Below, in pieces: positions 18,310-27,095 of a stretch of 64,000 nucleotides of DNA. The notes under the pieces were generated by a model. The model made no database searches, had not been told where the DNA came from, and saw only the letters and a list, made by a program, of their open reading frames with translations. The DNA lies in contig JAILHX010000079.1 of assembly GCA_024695565.1 (NCBI GenBank), positions 1 to 64,000 on the forward strand, read 5' to 3'. Numbering within the stretch: position 1 is the first letter of the stretch; every line of letters starts with the position of its first letter. The stretch comes from Saccharofermentans sp. GTDB lineage: Bacteria; Bacillota_A; Clostridia; Saccharofermentanales; Saccharofermentanaceae. The position numbers and the translations under genes were made by a program.

Positions 18310-19727
18310 GATTCCTCATCCTTTCTGTCACGCTCCATACGGCAGATAAAGAAGCCTTCGCACTTATCAAGGTGGGGGAGCAGAGTGATCATGCCGTTTG
18401 CGGCGTTCTTTGCACGCTCGTCATCCATATATATATCTTCCGGAAGAAGCTTATCGATCGGGACCGTATGAAATCTCTTGTGTTCAGCTAAGAATCTTAC
18501 GACCTGATCCTCATTCTCGTCTTTATTAAGGGTGCAGGTACAGTAAACAAGCGTACCGCCCGGACGCACCATCTTCGCAGCATGATCAAGGATCGAATAC
18601 TGCAGGGGGATCAGTTCGTTTAACTCATCGTAGGTGAACTTTTCCCTTATATCGGGCTTTCTTCCGAGAAGACCTAAGCCGCTGCACGGAACGTCGCATA
18701 AAACGATATCATATGTCTTCCTGGAATTCTTGTCGTCTTTATTGATTTTCGAGGCATCCGCACAAAGAGTCACGACAGATGTAAGACCTAATCTTGCGCA
18801 GTTATCCCTTACGAGTTTAAGCCTTGATTCATTGACGTCAACAGATACTATCTTAAGGTCATCGCGGCACATCTGGGCCATGTGTGTGGACTTGCCGCCC
18901 GGAGCCGCGCAGCAGTCAAGGATCTTATCACCAACTCTCGGATGCGCAATGTGCGAAGCGAGCATAGCTCCCTGACCCTGAACGAACATACCGTATTTAT
19001 TGAAGCATACGGTATTCTCGAGCCCGTTAAGTCCGCCGGTGATCTCAACACAATCAGGAATGAATCCGCCCTTAACGGCAGTGATGCCTTCCTTCCTGAG
19101 TTCTTCGATAAGCGTATCCTGATCGACCTTGTGGCAATCAAATCTTACCGTAAGATTCATGGGTTCGAGGAATGCCTTGCCGATCTCAAATGCAGTCTGC
19201 TTGCCGTAGTCCTTCTTAAAGATGCCGTAGATCTCAGGCTTTAAGGCTGCCTGGATACCGGGCTTGAACTGATCGGGACAGCGCTTATCCTCCGGGCTGT
19301 CTGCGAACTTTCTTAATACCGCATTTACGTATCCGGCGGCCTTGCCGTGATACTTTTTTGTGATCTCGACACTTGCGTCAACAGCAGCATAAGCGGGAAT
19401 GTTATTGCCGAACTGGATCTGCCATACAGCCATTCTTATAGCTGTCCTTGCAACAGGATCCATGGTCTCTACGTCTTCCCTGGTAATATGTCTTATAAGG
19501 AAATCTATCAGATACGTATAAGTCAGCGTCCCATAGAGCATCGCTCTGGCAAAATCGATCTTCTTACCGGCTTCAGATGCTGTCTTATCAGCCTTCTTGA
19601 TTACCAGATTTGAATAAGCATCCTTCTCATAGACCCAGTAAAGCATGAGAAAACCAAGTTCTCTCTCATTGCCGTCGCTGATTATCTTATGAAGATCTTT
19701 CTTCTTAAACCCGATATCTTCAGACAT
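18306..19727 (-). CDS. rsmB: 16S rRNA (cytosine967-C5)-methyltransferase RsmB
   Basis: About 473 aa. The N-terminal NusB-like RNA-binding domain (about 1-135) is followed by a SAM-dependent methyltransferase domain with CCAAPGGKSTHMAQM, the catalytic DVPCSGLG and the second cysteine segment VYCTCTLN. A longer reading frame begins at 19838 inside fmt. The ATG at 19727 (MSEDIGFKKKD) has an AGGAG site overlapping the fmt stop and matches the expected length, so it is preferred. Confidence 0.94.
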   Translation of the reverse strand: MSEDIGFKKKDLHKIISDGNERELGFLMLYWVYEKDAYSNLVIKKADKTASEAGKKIDFARAMLYGTLTYTYLIDFLIRHITREDVETMDPVARTAIRMAVWQIQFGNNIPAYAAVDASVEITKKYHGKAAGYVNAVLRKFADSPEDKRCPDQFKPGIQAALKPEIYGIFKKDYGKQTAFEIGKAFLEPMNLTVRFDCHKVDQDTLIEELRKEGITAVKGGFIPDCVEITGGLNGLENTVCFNKYGMFVQGQGAMLASHIAHPRVGDKILDCCAAPGGKSTHMAQMCRDDLKIVSVDVNESRLKLVRDNCARLGLTSVVTLCADASKINKDDKNSRKTYDIVLCDVPCSGLGLLGRKPDIREKFTYDELNELIPLQYSILDHAAKMVRPGGTLVYCTCTLNKDENEDQVVRFLAEHKRFHTVPIDKLLPEDIYMDDERAKNAANGMITLLPHLDKCEGFFICRMERDRKDEES

Positions 19728-19737
19728 TAGATATCTC

Positions 19738-20697
19738 CTACATGACAGGATCACCGGCTTTGAAGTTATGAGCGCAATCTTTTGCCTGAAGTCTCTTTCC
19801 GCCGGGCTGCTGCAATTCCTTGATCTTAAGGAAACCATTGCCGCACTTTACTATCAGGTTCTCACCTTTTGCCTTAACGACAGTTCCGGGTTCTGATTCC
19901 AAAAGACCTTCAGGCACCTGTGCCAGGTCTTCGAGAACTTCCGAATCAAGGACCTTGAGCTTCTTATCTTCCTTCATAACGAAGGCACCGGGCCAGCTGC
20001 TTAAAGCCCTGACCCTGTTGTGAATTGCAAGAGCATCCTGATCCCATGTGAATTCGCCTTCTTCAGGTCTTATGGGCGGGCATGATGTCGCAAGCGAATC
20101 GTCCTGTTTAGTAGCCTTGAGCCTACCGTCTACCCAATTATCGATGATATCCGGGAGCTTTAATGCGCTTGCCTCGGCAAGTCTGTTCATGAGCTCATCC
20201 GAATGTTCGTTGGGACCGATTGCAACTTCAACCTTGTCAATGATGTCGCCTGTATCCATACCGACGTCCATCTTCATGAATGTGATGCCCGTTACCTTAT
20301 CGCCTTCCAATACCGCGCGCTGAACGGGTGCAGAGCCTCTTCTTGCCGGAAGCAGGCTTCCGTGGCAATTGATGCATCCGTATTTTGGAAGATCAAGGAC
20401 CGCCTTGGGAAGGATCTTGCCATAAGCTGCGGTAACTATAAGATCAGGCCCGGCCGAAGCGATCCTGGTAAGAGCTTCTTCCGTCTTAAGTGTGTCCGGC
20501 TGATATACTTCGATACCGCTCGCTATAGCGATGACCTTGACCAGGGGAGCGGTAAGAATATGCTTGCGTCCGACGGGCTTATCGGGCTGGCAGAGTGCCA
20601 TTACCACGTTAAAACCACCGTCAATAAGTGCTTTGAGATTCGTGCCTGCAAATTCAGGCGTTCCCATAAAAACTATCTTCAGTTCGCGCCTGTCCAC
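19738..20697 (-). CDS. fmt: Methionyl-tRNA formyltransferase
   Basis: 319 aa. It formylates initiator Met-tRNA using 10-formyl-tetrahydrofolate. Motifs: KIVFMGTPEFA at the N-terminus, SLLPARRGSAPVQRA (the SLLPxxRG signature), ITFMKMDVGMDTGDI, and a C-terminal OB-like domain. Start is GTG three nt past the def stop; downstream ATGs would remove the first beta strand. The deformylase that removes the formyl group is the adjacent upstream gene. Confidence 0.96.
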   Translation of the reverse strand: MDRRELKIVFMGTPEFAGTNLKALIDGGFNVVMALCQPDKPVGRKHILTAPLVKVIAIASGIEVYQPDTLKTEEALTRIASAGPDLIVTAAYGKILPKAVLDLPKYGCINCHGSLLPARRGSAPVQRAVLEGDKVTGITFMKMDVGMDTGDIIDKVEVAIGPNEHSDELMNRLAEASALKLPDIIDNWVDGRLKATKQDDSLATSCPPIRPEEGEFTWDQDALAIHNRVRALSSWPGAFVMKEDKKLKVLDSEVLEDLAQVPEGLLESEPGTVVKAKGENLIVKCGNGFLKIKELQQPGGKRLQAKDCAHNFKAGDPVM

Positions 20698-20700
20698 TTA

Positions 20701-21186
20701 TCAGCCGTCCTCTTCGTCATCAGTATTGTAGATCTTGCCGTCAGCTGATTTATCGATAAAAAGAATTCCCTCGAGATGGTCGTATTCATGAAGAACGCAT
20801 CTTGCAAAAAGGCCCTCTCCCTCAACGATAAACTCGTTGCCGTTACGGTCTAACGCCTTGGCCTTAACATAATTGGCTCTCTCAACGGGGCATGTCTTGC
20901 CGGGAACAGAAAGGCAACCTTCGTTATCTATCTGCGAACCTGAAGTCTCAAGGATCTCAGGATTAATGAACTCGACAAGACCGTGCTCATCGCCTACGTC
21001 AACAAGAAAAACCCTTCTTAAGACGCCGACCTGGGGAGCAGCGATACCGACTCCTCTGTTCTCATAATTCATCGTCTCAGCCATATCATCCAGGAGCTTG
21101 ATGATCCTGGGTGTGATCTCATCTACCGGTCTGCTCTTCTTGCGGAGGAGCGGATCACCTTCTAATACCAGATTTCTTAAAGCCAT
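20701..21186 (-). CDS. def: Peptide deformylase
   Basis: 161-aa metalloenzyme removing the formyl group from nascent proteins. All three family motifs are present: GVGIAAPQVG, EGCLSVPG (metal Cys) and HEYDH (metal His residues and catalytic Glu). GGAGG precedes the ATG. It is the first gene of the def-fmt-rsmB-rlmN-prpC-prkC-rsgA-rpe-thiN run; priA, often upstream of def in this cluster, is not here. Confidence 0.96.
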   Translation of the reverse strand: MALRNLVLEGDPLLRKKSRPVDEITPRIIKLLDDMAETMNYENRGVGIAAPQVGVLRRVFLVDVGDEHGLVEFINPEILETSGSQIDNEGCLSVPGKTCPVERANYVKAKALDRNGNEFIVEGEGLFARCVLHEYDHLEGILFIDKSADGKIYNTDDEEDG

Positions 21187-21223
21187 TTACAGGCCTCCAT
21201 TCTATTGATCTATGTTATAGGGA

Positions 21224-22483
21224 TCAGAGATCCCAGGAACTGATATACTTTTCCTGCTCAGGTGTGAGCTTATCGATCGAGATATCCTTGGTCTTAAGCA
21301 GGATCTCAGCTACCCTGTTATCGATAACCTCAGGTGTCTGATATACATCAACAGGCAGACGCTCTGCCTTGCTGGCTATATACATTGCAGACTGCGCCTG
21401 CAGAGCAAAACTCATGTCCATGATCTCAACCGGATGTCCGTCGCCCGAAGCGAGGTTAACAAGACGGCCTTCAGCGATAACGCAGATCGTCCTGCCGTTC
21501 TTCAATGTGTATCCGATGATGTTATTTCGAAGTTCTGCCTGATCAACTGAGATATCCTTAAGATCCTTAACGCTTACTTCGCAGTCGAAGTGACCTGCGT
21601 TGCAGCATACCGCGCCGTCCTTCATGGCCTCGAAATGCTTTGCAGTGATTACATCCTTGCACCCTGTAACGGTTACGAAGAAGTCTCCTAACGGAGCCGC
21701 TTCTTCCATCGTCATTACCTGATAGCCTTCCATGATGGCCTCGCAGGCCTTAACAGGATCGATCTCGGTAACGATAACCTTCGCGCCCAGGCCCTTTGCT
21801 CTCATTGCAACGCCCCTGCCGCACATTCCATAACCTGCAACTACAACTGTCTTGCCTGCAACGACAAGGTTAGTAGTAGCCATTATCGCCGTCCAAACAG
21901 ACTGGCCTGTTCCGAACCTGTTATCGAAAAGATGCTTGCATCTTGCATCATTAACCGCGATCACGGGATAAAGGAGTCTGTTCTCGGCCTTTAAGATCTC
22001 AAGTCTGTGAACACCGGTCGTTGTCTCTTCGCAGCCGCCCTTGATGTCTGATGCCATATCCTTGAGTTCCGAGTGAAGCAGGAGAGCAAAATCGCCTCCG
22101 TCATCGATGACGATGTCAGGCTTAAAGCTCAATGCCTTCTTAAGTCTTCCCCAGTATTCCTCTTCGCTGTCGCCGTGAACCGCATAGACGTTCATGATGT
22201 TCATGGAAGCTAATGCAGCAGCGACATCGTCCTGTGTCGAGAGAGGATTGCATCCTGTGAGAGCAACTTCAGCGCCGCCCCTTGCAAGTGCTCTTGCAAG
22301 GCAGGCTGTCTTTGCTTCAACGTGAACAGAAACCGAGATCTTGAGACCGTCAAAGGGCTGTCTGTGAATTAATTCGCTCTCAATGGCGCGCAGCACGGGC
22401 ATATTGCGGTAAGCCCATTCGATCTTTTCAATTCCTGTTTTCGAGAGATTGATATCTTTAACTTCGTAATTGAATGAGCCCAT
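21224..22483 (-). CDS. ahcY: Adenosylhomocysteinase (S-adenosylhomocysteine hydrolase)
   Basis: 419 aa. It hydrolyses S-adenosylhomocysteine to adenosine and homocysteine using bound NAD. Key segments: SVHVEAKTACLARAL, the NAD-binding VAGYGMCGRGVAMRAKGLGA, VTEIDP and CNAGHFDCEV. It lacks the long insertion of the eukaryotic/proteobacterial type and resembles the shorter archaeal/thermophile-like form. Strong AAGGAGG. The purine nucleoside phosphorylase immediately upstream could process the adenosine or derived inosine. Confidence 0.92.
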   Translation of the reverse strand: MGSFNYEVKDINLSKTGIEKIEWAYRNMPVLRAIESELIHRQPFDGLKISVSVHVEAKTACLARALARGGAEVALTGCNPLSTQDDVAAALASMNIMNVYAVHGDSEEEYWGRLKKALSFKPDIVIDDGGDFALLLHSELKDMASDIKGGCEETTTGVHRLEILKAENRLLYPVIAVNDARCKHLFDNRFGTGQSVWTAIMATTNLVVAGKTVVVAGYGMCGRGVAMRAKGLGAKVIVTEIDPVKACEAIMEGYQVMTMEEAAPLGDFFVTVTGCKDVITAKHFEAMKDGAVCCNAGHFDCEVSVKDLKDISVDQAELRNNIIGYTLKNGRTICVIAEGRLVNLASGDGHPVEIMDMSFALQAQSAMYIASKAERLPVDVYQTPEVIDNRVAEILLKTKDISIDKLTPEQEKYISSWDL

Positions 22484-22495
22484 GCCCTGTCCTCC

Positions 22496-23341
22496 TTAAA
22501 CTTCTATTCTTCTGATAAATTCCTTAACTAAAGCGCAGCTGTTCTCAGATGCATTTGCCGCATTATCGAGAACTTCCTGCTCTGATAACGGCTGGCCGGT
22601 AATGCCGGCTGCCATATTTGTTATGCAGGACATAGCAGCAACTCTGATCCCCATGTGGGATGCAGCGATCGCCTCAGGCACAGTGGACATTCCGACACAG
22701 TCAGCGCCCAAGGTCCTGAGCGCTCTGATCTCAGCGGGTGTCTCATACTGGGGACCCTTCGTATATGCATAAACGCCGCGGCTGATCCTGATCTGGAGAT
22801 CTCTTGCGCAGTTAACCAGACAATCTGTAAGCTCGGGATCGTACACATGACACTGATCAGGAAATCTCGTGCCGAATTCTTCGATATTCGGACCCCTTAA
22901 AACGGGCTCGGCATTGAATGAAAGATGATCGGTAATGGCAACCAGTTCAGGGACCTTCATGTCGGGATTGATCCCGCCCGAAGCATTTGTCAGAAGAAGT
23001 GCCTTAACGCCTAATCTGCCCATAACTCTGACATAGAAAGTAACTGTCTCCATCGGATAGCCTTCATAATAGTGGAAACGGCCGTTCATGAGGAAGACGT
23101 TCCTGCCTTCAAGAGAACCGATAATGAGCGACCCCTTATGTCCGGGAGCCGTTGATACCGGGAATCCCGGGATATCCTTGTAGCTTATCTCGTGAATGAC
23201 ATCGACCATCGAAGCCAAGGGACCTAAGCCGGATCCCAAGACGATGCAGACTTCAGGAAGCGCAATACCGGAAGCTGCGTTCCTTATATGATCCGCAGCT
23301 TGGTCAACTCTATTAACGAACTCTTTAGTGTCAGTGATCAT
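22496..23341 (-). CDS. punA: Purine-nucleoside phosphorylase (trimeric type)
   Basis: About 281 aa. It phosphorolyses guanosine or inosine to the base and ribose 1-phosphate. Signatures of the trimeric PNP/MTAP superfamily: VLGSGLGPLA, PGHKGSL, GRFHYYEGY, LTNASGGIN, YTKGPQYETPAEIR and CVGMSTVPEAI. A TTG start 24 nt upstream inside secA lacks proper ribosome-site spacing, so the ATG at 23341 (MITDTKEF) is taken. The gene lies 5 nt from the secA stop. Confidence 0.92.
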   Translation of the reverse strand: MITDTKEFVNRVDQAADHIRNAASGIALPEVCIVLGSGLGPLASMVDVIHEISYKDIPGFPVSTAPGHKGSLIIGSLEGRNVFLMNGRFHYYEGYPMETVTFYVRVMGRLGVKALLLTNASGGINPDMKVPELVAITDHLSFNAEPVLRGPNIEEFGTRFPDQCHVYDPELTDCLVNCARDLQIRISRGVYAYTKGPQYETPAEIRALRTLGADCVGMSTVPEAIAASHMGIRVAAMSCITNMAAGITGQPLSEQEVLDNAANASENSCALVKEFIRRIEV

Positions 23342-23346
23342 GGGTT

Positions 23347-26142
23347 TTACTTCTTGCCGCAGCAATCCTTATACTTCTTGCCTGAACCACAGGGACACGG
23401 ATCGTTTCTTCCGACCTTGGAAGAATCACGCTTAACAGGTGCCTGGGGCTGTGTATTGCCGGTAGAACCTTCGATAGGCTTAGCTGCAGACTGAGCCGTA
23501 ACGGGAGCCGCCTTAGCATGGTTCTCGGACATCTCTCTTACTGTCTGCTTAGCCTCGATGTGAGTCTCAGGTGTGAACTTAGCTCTCATGATGAACTTAA
23601 CTGCATCGTTCTGGATGTTCTCGTTCATCTCTTCGAACATTGCCGAACCTTCGAGCTTATACTCAACAACAGGATCGTGCTGACCGACACTTCTCATTCT
23701 GATCGACTGTGAGAGCTGGTCTAAAGCATCGATGTGATCCATCCACTTGAGGTCAACGGTCCTAAGGAGGATCTGGCGCTCAGCTTCACGGAAGACTTCG
23801 GTCGTAACCTCTTTCTCCTTCTCAGCAACAACTGCCTTAGCTTCTTCTGCGATCTGATCTGCGAGATCGTCGCAGTCAGGAATATCCTTTTCGGCGTCCT
23901 GAACAAGAAGAACAGACGGGAGCGGTCCGAAGATCTCTTCCAAGAGCTTGCCGAGTGAATATCTCTCAGCGGATGTGATCTTGCCGTCAAGAGCGAACTG
24001 GTTGCAGATCCTGGAAGCAACGCGCTCGATCATCTGCAGATAGATACCGTGAACGTCCTCACCGAAGATGACCTGACGTCTCTGATCGTATGTAATAGTT
24101 CTCTGAACGTTGTTAACGTCGTCGTATTCGAGGACGGACTTACGAGCTGAGAAGTGCATAGCCTCGAGCTTCTTCTGTGAGCTGTCGATGACTCTCGTAA
24201 GTGACTTGACCTGAAGCTCCATATCGTCTTCGATACCAAGGCTGTCGTAGATAACAGATACTCTCTCGCCTCCGAAAATTCTCAGGAGGTCATCCTCAAG
24301 TGAGAGGAAGAACTTGGATCTTCCGGGGTCACCCTGACGTCCTGCACGTCCCTTGAGCTGGTTATCGATACGTCTTGATTCGTGACGCTCCGTACCTACG
24401 ATATAAAGGCCTCCGAGCTCTCTTACCTCAGCTGCCTCAGGAGCGAGCTCTTCCTTGAACTTTGTTTCGAGCTCGTTGAACTTCTTTCTTGCATCGAGGA
24501 TGAGTTCATCATCAGTCTCATTGTGAGCTGTGGATGCAGTGATGAGATCTTCGGTGTAACCTAATCTTCTCATCTCCTGGAGTGCCATATATTCAGCGTT
24601 ACCGCCTAAGATGATATCCGTACCACGTCCTGCCATGTTGGTTGCGATGGTAACAGCACCCTTACGGCCTGCCTGGGCAACGATCTCAGCCTCCCGCATA
24701 TGGTTCTTCGCGTTCAATACGTTGTGCTTGATACCGTACTTGGAGAAGATCCTTGAGAGGAGCTCTGACTTATCGACGCTTACCGTACCGACGAGTACAG
24801 GCTGTCCCTTCGTATTTGCTTCCTTAACTGTCTTAAGGATCGCAGCATACTTGCCGTTCTCTGTCTTGAAAACACCGTCGTTCTCATCGATTCTCTGAAC
24901 AGGCTTATTTGTAGGGATCTGGATAACGTCGAGATTATAGATCTGTCTGAACTCCGCTTCCTCTGTATAAGCCGTACCGGTCATTCCCGAAAGCTTGTTG
25001 TACATACGGAAGAAGTTCTGGAATGTAATTGTTGCAAGTGTCTTATTCTCGTTTGCGACCTTGACGTTCTCTTTTGCTTCGATAGCCTGATGGACACCGT
25101 CACTGTAACGTCTGCCCGGCATAAGTCTTCCCGTAAAGTCATCTACGATTACGACCTGACCGTCCTGAACGATGTACTGCTGGTCCTTCTTGAAGTTACC
25201 GTTAGCCTTGAGCGCATTGTTGATATAGTGCTGAAGGTCGAAGTTATCAGGATCGGAGAGATTCTCGATGTTGAAGAACTTCTCTGCCTTGGTGATACCG
25301 TTGGCTGTAAGAACTGATGTCTTGGCCTTCTCATCGATTACGTAATCAGCATCGCCTACGAGCTCATCCATATCGACCTTGTCATCAGTCTCGACAACCG
25401 TATATGGCTTCAATGTCTTAACGAAAGTATCCGCCTTCTTGTAGAGATCTGAAGACTCTGTTCCCCTGCCTGAAATGATGAGCGGTGTTCTCGCCTCATC
25501 GATAAGGATCGAGTCGACCTCGTCGACGATAGCGTAGTTGAGTTCTCTCTGCATGAGTGACTCTTTGTTGACAACCATGTTGTCTCTTAAGTAATCGAAT
25601 CCGAATTCGTTATTTGTTCCGTAAACGATATCGCACGCATACATCTTCTGACGCTCTTTGAGCGGGATATCGTGAATGATGAGACCTACGCTCAGGTTAA
25701 GGAACTTGTAAACCTTACCCATCCACTCAGAGTCACGCTTTGCGAGGTAATCGTTAACTGTTACAACGTGAACGCCCTTGCCTGTAAGCGCATTGAGATA
25801 TACCGGCATGGTAGCTACGAGCGTCTTACCTTCACCCGTCTTCATCTCCGCGATTCTGCCCTGGTGAAGAATGATGCCGCCGATGACCTGAACTCTGTAA
25901 GGCTTCATGCCCAAAACTCTCCAGGCAGCTTCCCTTACGGTAGCAAATGCCTCAGGGAGCAGAGAATCCAGCGCCTCGCCGTCCTCGTATCTCTTCTTGA
26001 ACTCTTCCGTCTTACCTGCCAGGTCGTGGTCAGATAACTTCTTGTACTCTTCCTCGAAGGAGAATACCTTGTCTACAAGAGGATTGATCCTCTTGAGTTC
26101 GTGATCACTGTGTGTTCCGAAAATGCTTTCAATTAAACCCAT
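23347..26142 (-). CDS. secA: Preprotein translocase ATPase SecA
   Basis: 931 aa. The cytosolic/peripheral motor drives proteins through SecYEG. It has Walker A MKTGEGKTLVA, DEVDSILIDEARTPLIISG, the preprotein cross-linking region, ATNMAGRGTDI and KGRAGRQGDPG. The C-terminal zinc-binding SEC-C tail is [25 protein letters not shown] lies ahead of the ATG. A separate SEC-C protein is encoded at 36.1 kb. Confidence 0.97.
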   Translation of the reverse strand: MGLIESIFGTHSDHELKRINPLVDKVFSFEEEYKKLSDHDLAGKTEEFKKRYEDGEALDSLLPEAFATVREAAWRVLGMKPYRVQVIGGIILHQGRIAEMKTGEGKTLVATMPVYLNALTGKGVHVVTVNDYLAKRDSEWMGKVYKFLNLSVGLIIHDIPLKERQKMYACDIVYGTNNEFGFDYLRDNMVVNKESLMQRELNYAIVDEVDSILIDEARTPLIISGRGTESSDLYKKADTFVKTLKPYTVVETDDKVDMDELVGDADYVIDEKAKTSVLTANGITKAEKFFNIENLSDPDNFDLQHYINNALKANGNFKKDQQYIVQDGQVVIVDDFTGRLMPGRRYSDGVHQAIEAKENVKVANENKTLATITFQNFFRMYNKLSGMTGTAYTEEAEFRQIYNLDVIQIPTNKPVQRIDENDGVFKTENGKYAAILKTVKEANTKGQPVLVGTVSVDKSELLSRIFSKYGIKHNVLNAKNHMREAEIVAQAGRKGAVTIATNMAGRGTDIILGGNAEYMALQEMRRLGYTEDLITASTAHNETDDELILDARKKFNELETKFKEELAPEAAEVRELGGLYIVGTERHESRRIDNQLKGRAGRQGDPGRSKFFLSLEDDLLRIFGGERVSVIYDSLGIEDDMELQVKSLTRVIDSSQKKLEAMHFSARKSVLEYDDVNNVQRTITYDQRRQVIFGEDVHGIYLQMIERVASRICNQFALDGKITSAERYSLGKLLEEIFGPLPSVLLVQDAEKDIPDCDDLADQIAEEAKAVVAEKEKEVTTEVFREAERQILLRTVDLKWMDHIDALDQLSQSIRMRSVGQHDPVVEYKLEGSAMFEEMNENIQNDAVKFIMRAKFTPETHIEAKQTVREMSENHAKAAPVTAQSAAKPIEGSTGNTQPQAPVKRDSSKVGRNDPCPCGSGKKYKDCCGKK

Positions 26143-26200
26143 TTTGTTCCTTTACCTTTGTTTCTTTCGTTTCGTTTTTAATATCGTCTTTGTTATTGGC

Positions 26201-26647
26201 TTAGTTATTGGCCTTGTCCCCGGAGTCTGCGGAAGCTTCATTAAGCCTGTTTAACGCTGTCCTGTATCCGCCTTCCGGATTTACCAGACACTTCTTGACC
26301 CTCGAGATCGTCGTTGAGCTGACCTTGGTCGAAGTCCTGGACTTGCCTCTTGCCCTGCCTGTCGTCTTTTTCGCACCCTGGTAGACCTTATCCTCATCAG
26401 AAGACTCATCAGTCGCTTCCGCAGGCGAGAGTTCCTTGATTATCTCCTCATAGCTCTTACCCTGCTCGATCCTTCTTACGATCTGCCAACGGTGAATAAA
26501 TGAATGCAGCTCATTTATCGAACAGAGATCCTTCAGGAACTTGTGCATCTCCGAGCTGTCTCTCATAGTCAGCATCGCGTTATAAAGATCGGTCAGTTCC
26601 TCCAGTTCACTCTCAGTAAAATGATTGTCCTTAATCTCGTCCATCAT
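26201..26647 (-). CDS. yerC: YerC/YecD (TrpR-superfamily) repressor with an interrupted helix-turn-helix
   Basis: About 148 aa. The N-terminal half follows the YerC pattern (LKDLCSINELHSF...RRIEQGKSYEEIIKEL) and the C-terminal half gives the recognition-helix region SSTTISRVKKCL. Between these two helices, which are adjacent in ordinary YerC (about 100 aa), lies an insertion of about 33 residues, first acidic (ATDESSDED), then basic and Ser/Thr-rich (GAKKTTGRARGKSRTS). Two consecutive ATGs follow AAGGTG. The insertion stays in frame. DNA binding is probably retained with a flexible linker, but this is untested. Confidence 0.8.
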   Translation of the reverse strand: MMDEIKDNHFTESELEELTDLYNAMLTMRDSSEMHKFLKDLCSINELHSFIHRWQIVRRIEQGKSYEEIIKELSPAEATDESSDEDKVYQGAKKTTGRARGKSRTSTKVSSTTISRVKKCLVNPEGGYRTALNRLNEASADSGDKANN

Positions 26648-26677
26648 GTTCACCTTAACGCTAAATTTCCACCCGTA

Positions 26678-26911
26678 TCAGTAGACTACCCTCGTGATGT
26701 AATCCCAGATCGGAGCTGCATATCCCAAATAAATAGCGGCGAAAATCACTGTAACGGCAAGAATAATAAGAATGCCGATAAGCAATCTGGAGAAGTTAAG
26801 ATTCGTCTTTGCCTTCCTTAGGGAGTCCCCGATAGAAAGCGACGCCGATTTGTCAGTATTAATTCTTGAATTGGCAAGACTCGGGCGTCTTACGCTGTTA
26901 TCGTGTCTCAA
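26678..26911 (-). CDS. Small single-pass membrane protein, unknown function
   Basis: 77 aa if started at the TTG at 26911, which has GGAGG exactly 8 nt upstream. A longer TTG reading would overlap that ribosome site. The basic, polar N-terminus (RHDNSVRRPSLANSR) is followed by one transmembrane helix (LLIGILIILAVTVIFAAIYLG). It is 30 nt upstream of yerC and probably co-transcribed. No family recognised. Confidence 0.65.
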   Translation of the reverse strand: MRHDNSVRRPSLANSRINTDKSASLSIGDSLRKAKTNLNFSRLLIGILIILAVTVIFAAIYLGYAAPIWDYITRVVY

Positions 26912-26990
26912 CTTATTTACCTCCAAACATACTCATACATAATAACGCATTTCATATTTTAATACAATAAAAAGGGATTTTGGCAAAAAC

Positions 26991-27082
26991 TGCCTGATAG
27001 TCTGCCTGATTATCAGCCTGATTATCGGTCTGATGATCGGTCTGATGATCCGTCCGGATAACCGACTCAAGACCGGTCAAAC
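26991..27082. repeat. Degenerate 12-bp tandem repeats 3' of nuclease-like gene 1
   Basis: About seven 12-bp units of the form GCCTGATTATCA / GGTCTGATGATC, with repeat starts at 26992, 27004, 27016, 27028 and 27040, then more diverged copies. The core CTGATNATC is a partial palindrome. The repeats lie just beyond the stop of the gene at 27096. Confidence 0.75.
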
Positions 27083-27095
27083 CCTCTCCGGATTC

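Noticed and set aside
20203..20748. 181-codon plus-strand frame opposite fmt/def
   Set aside because: Antisense to clearly conserved fmt and def with no ribosome site or family similarity.
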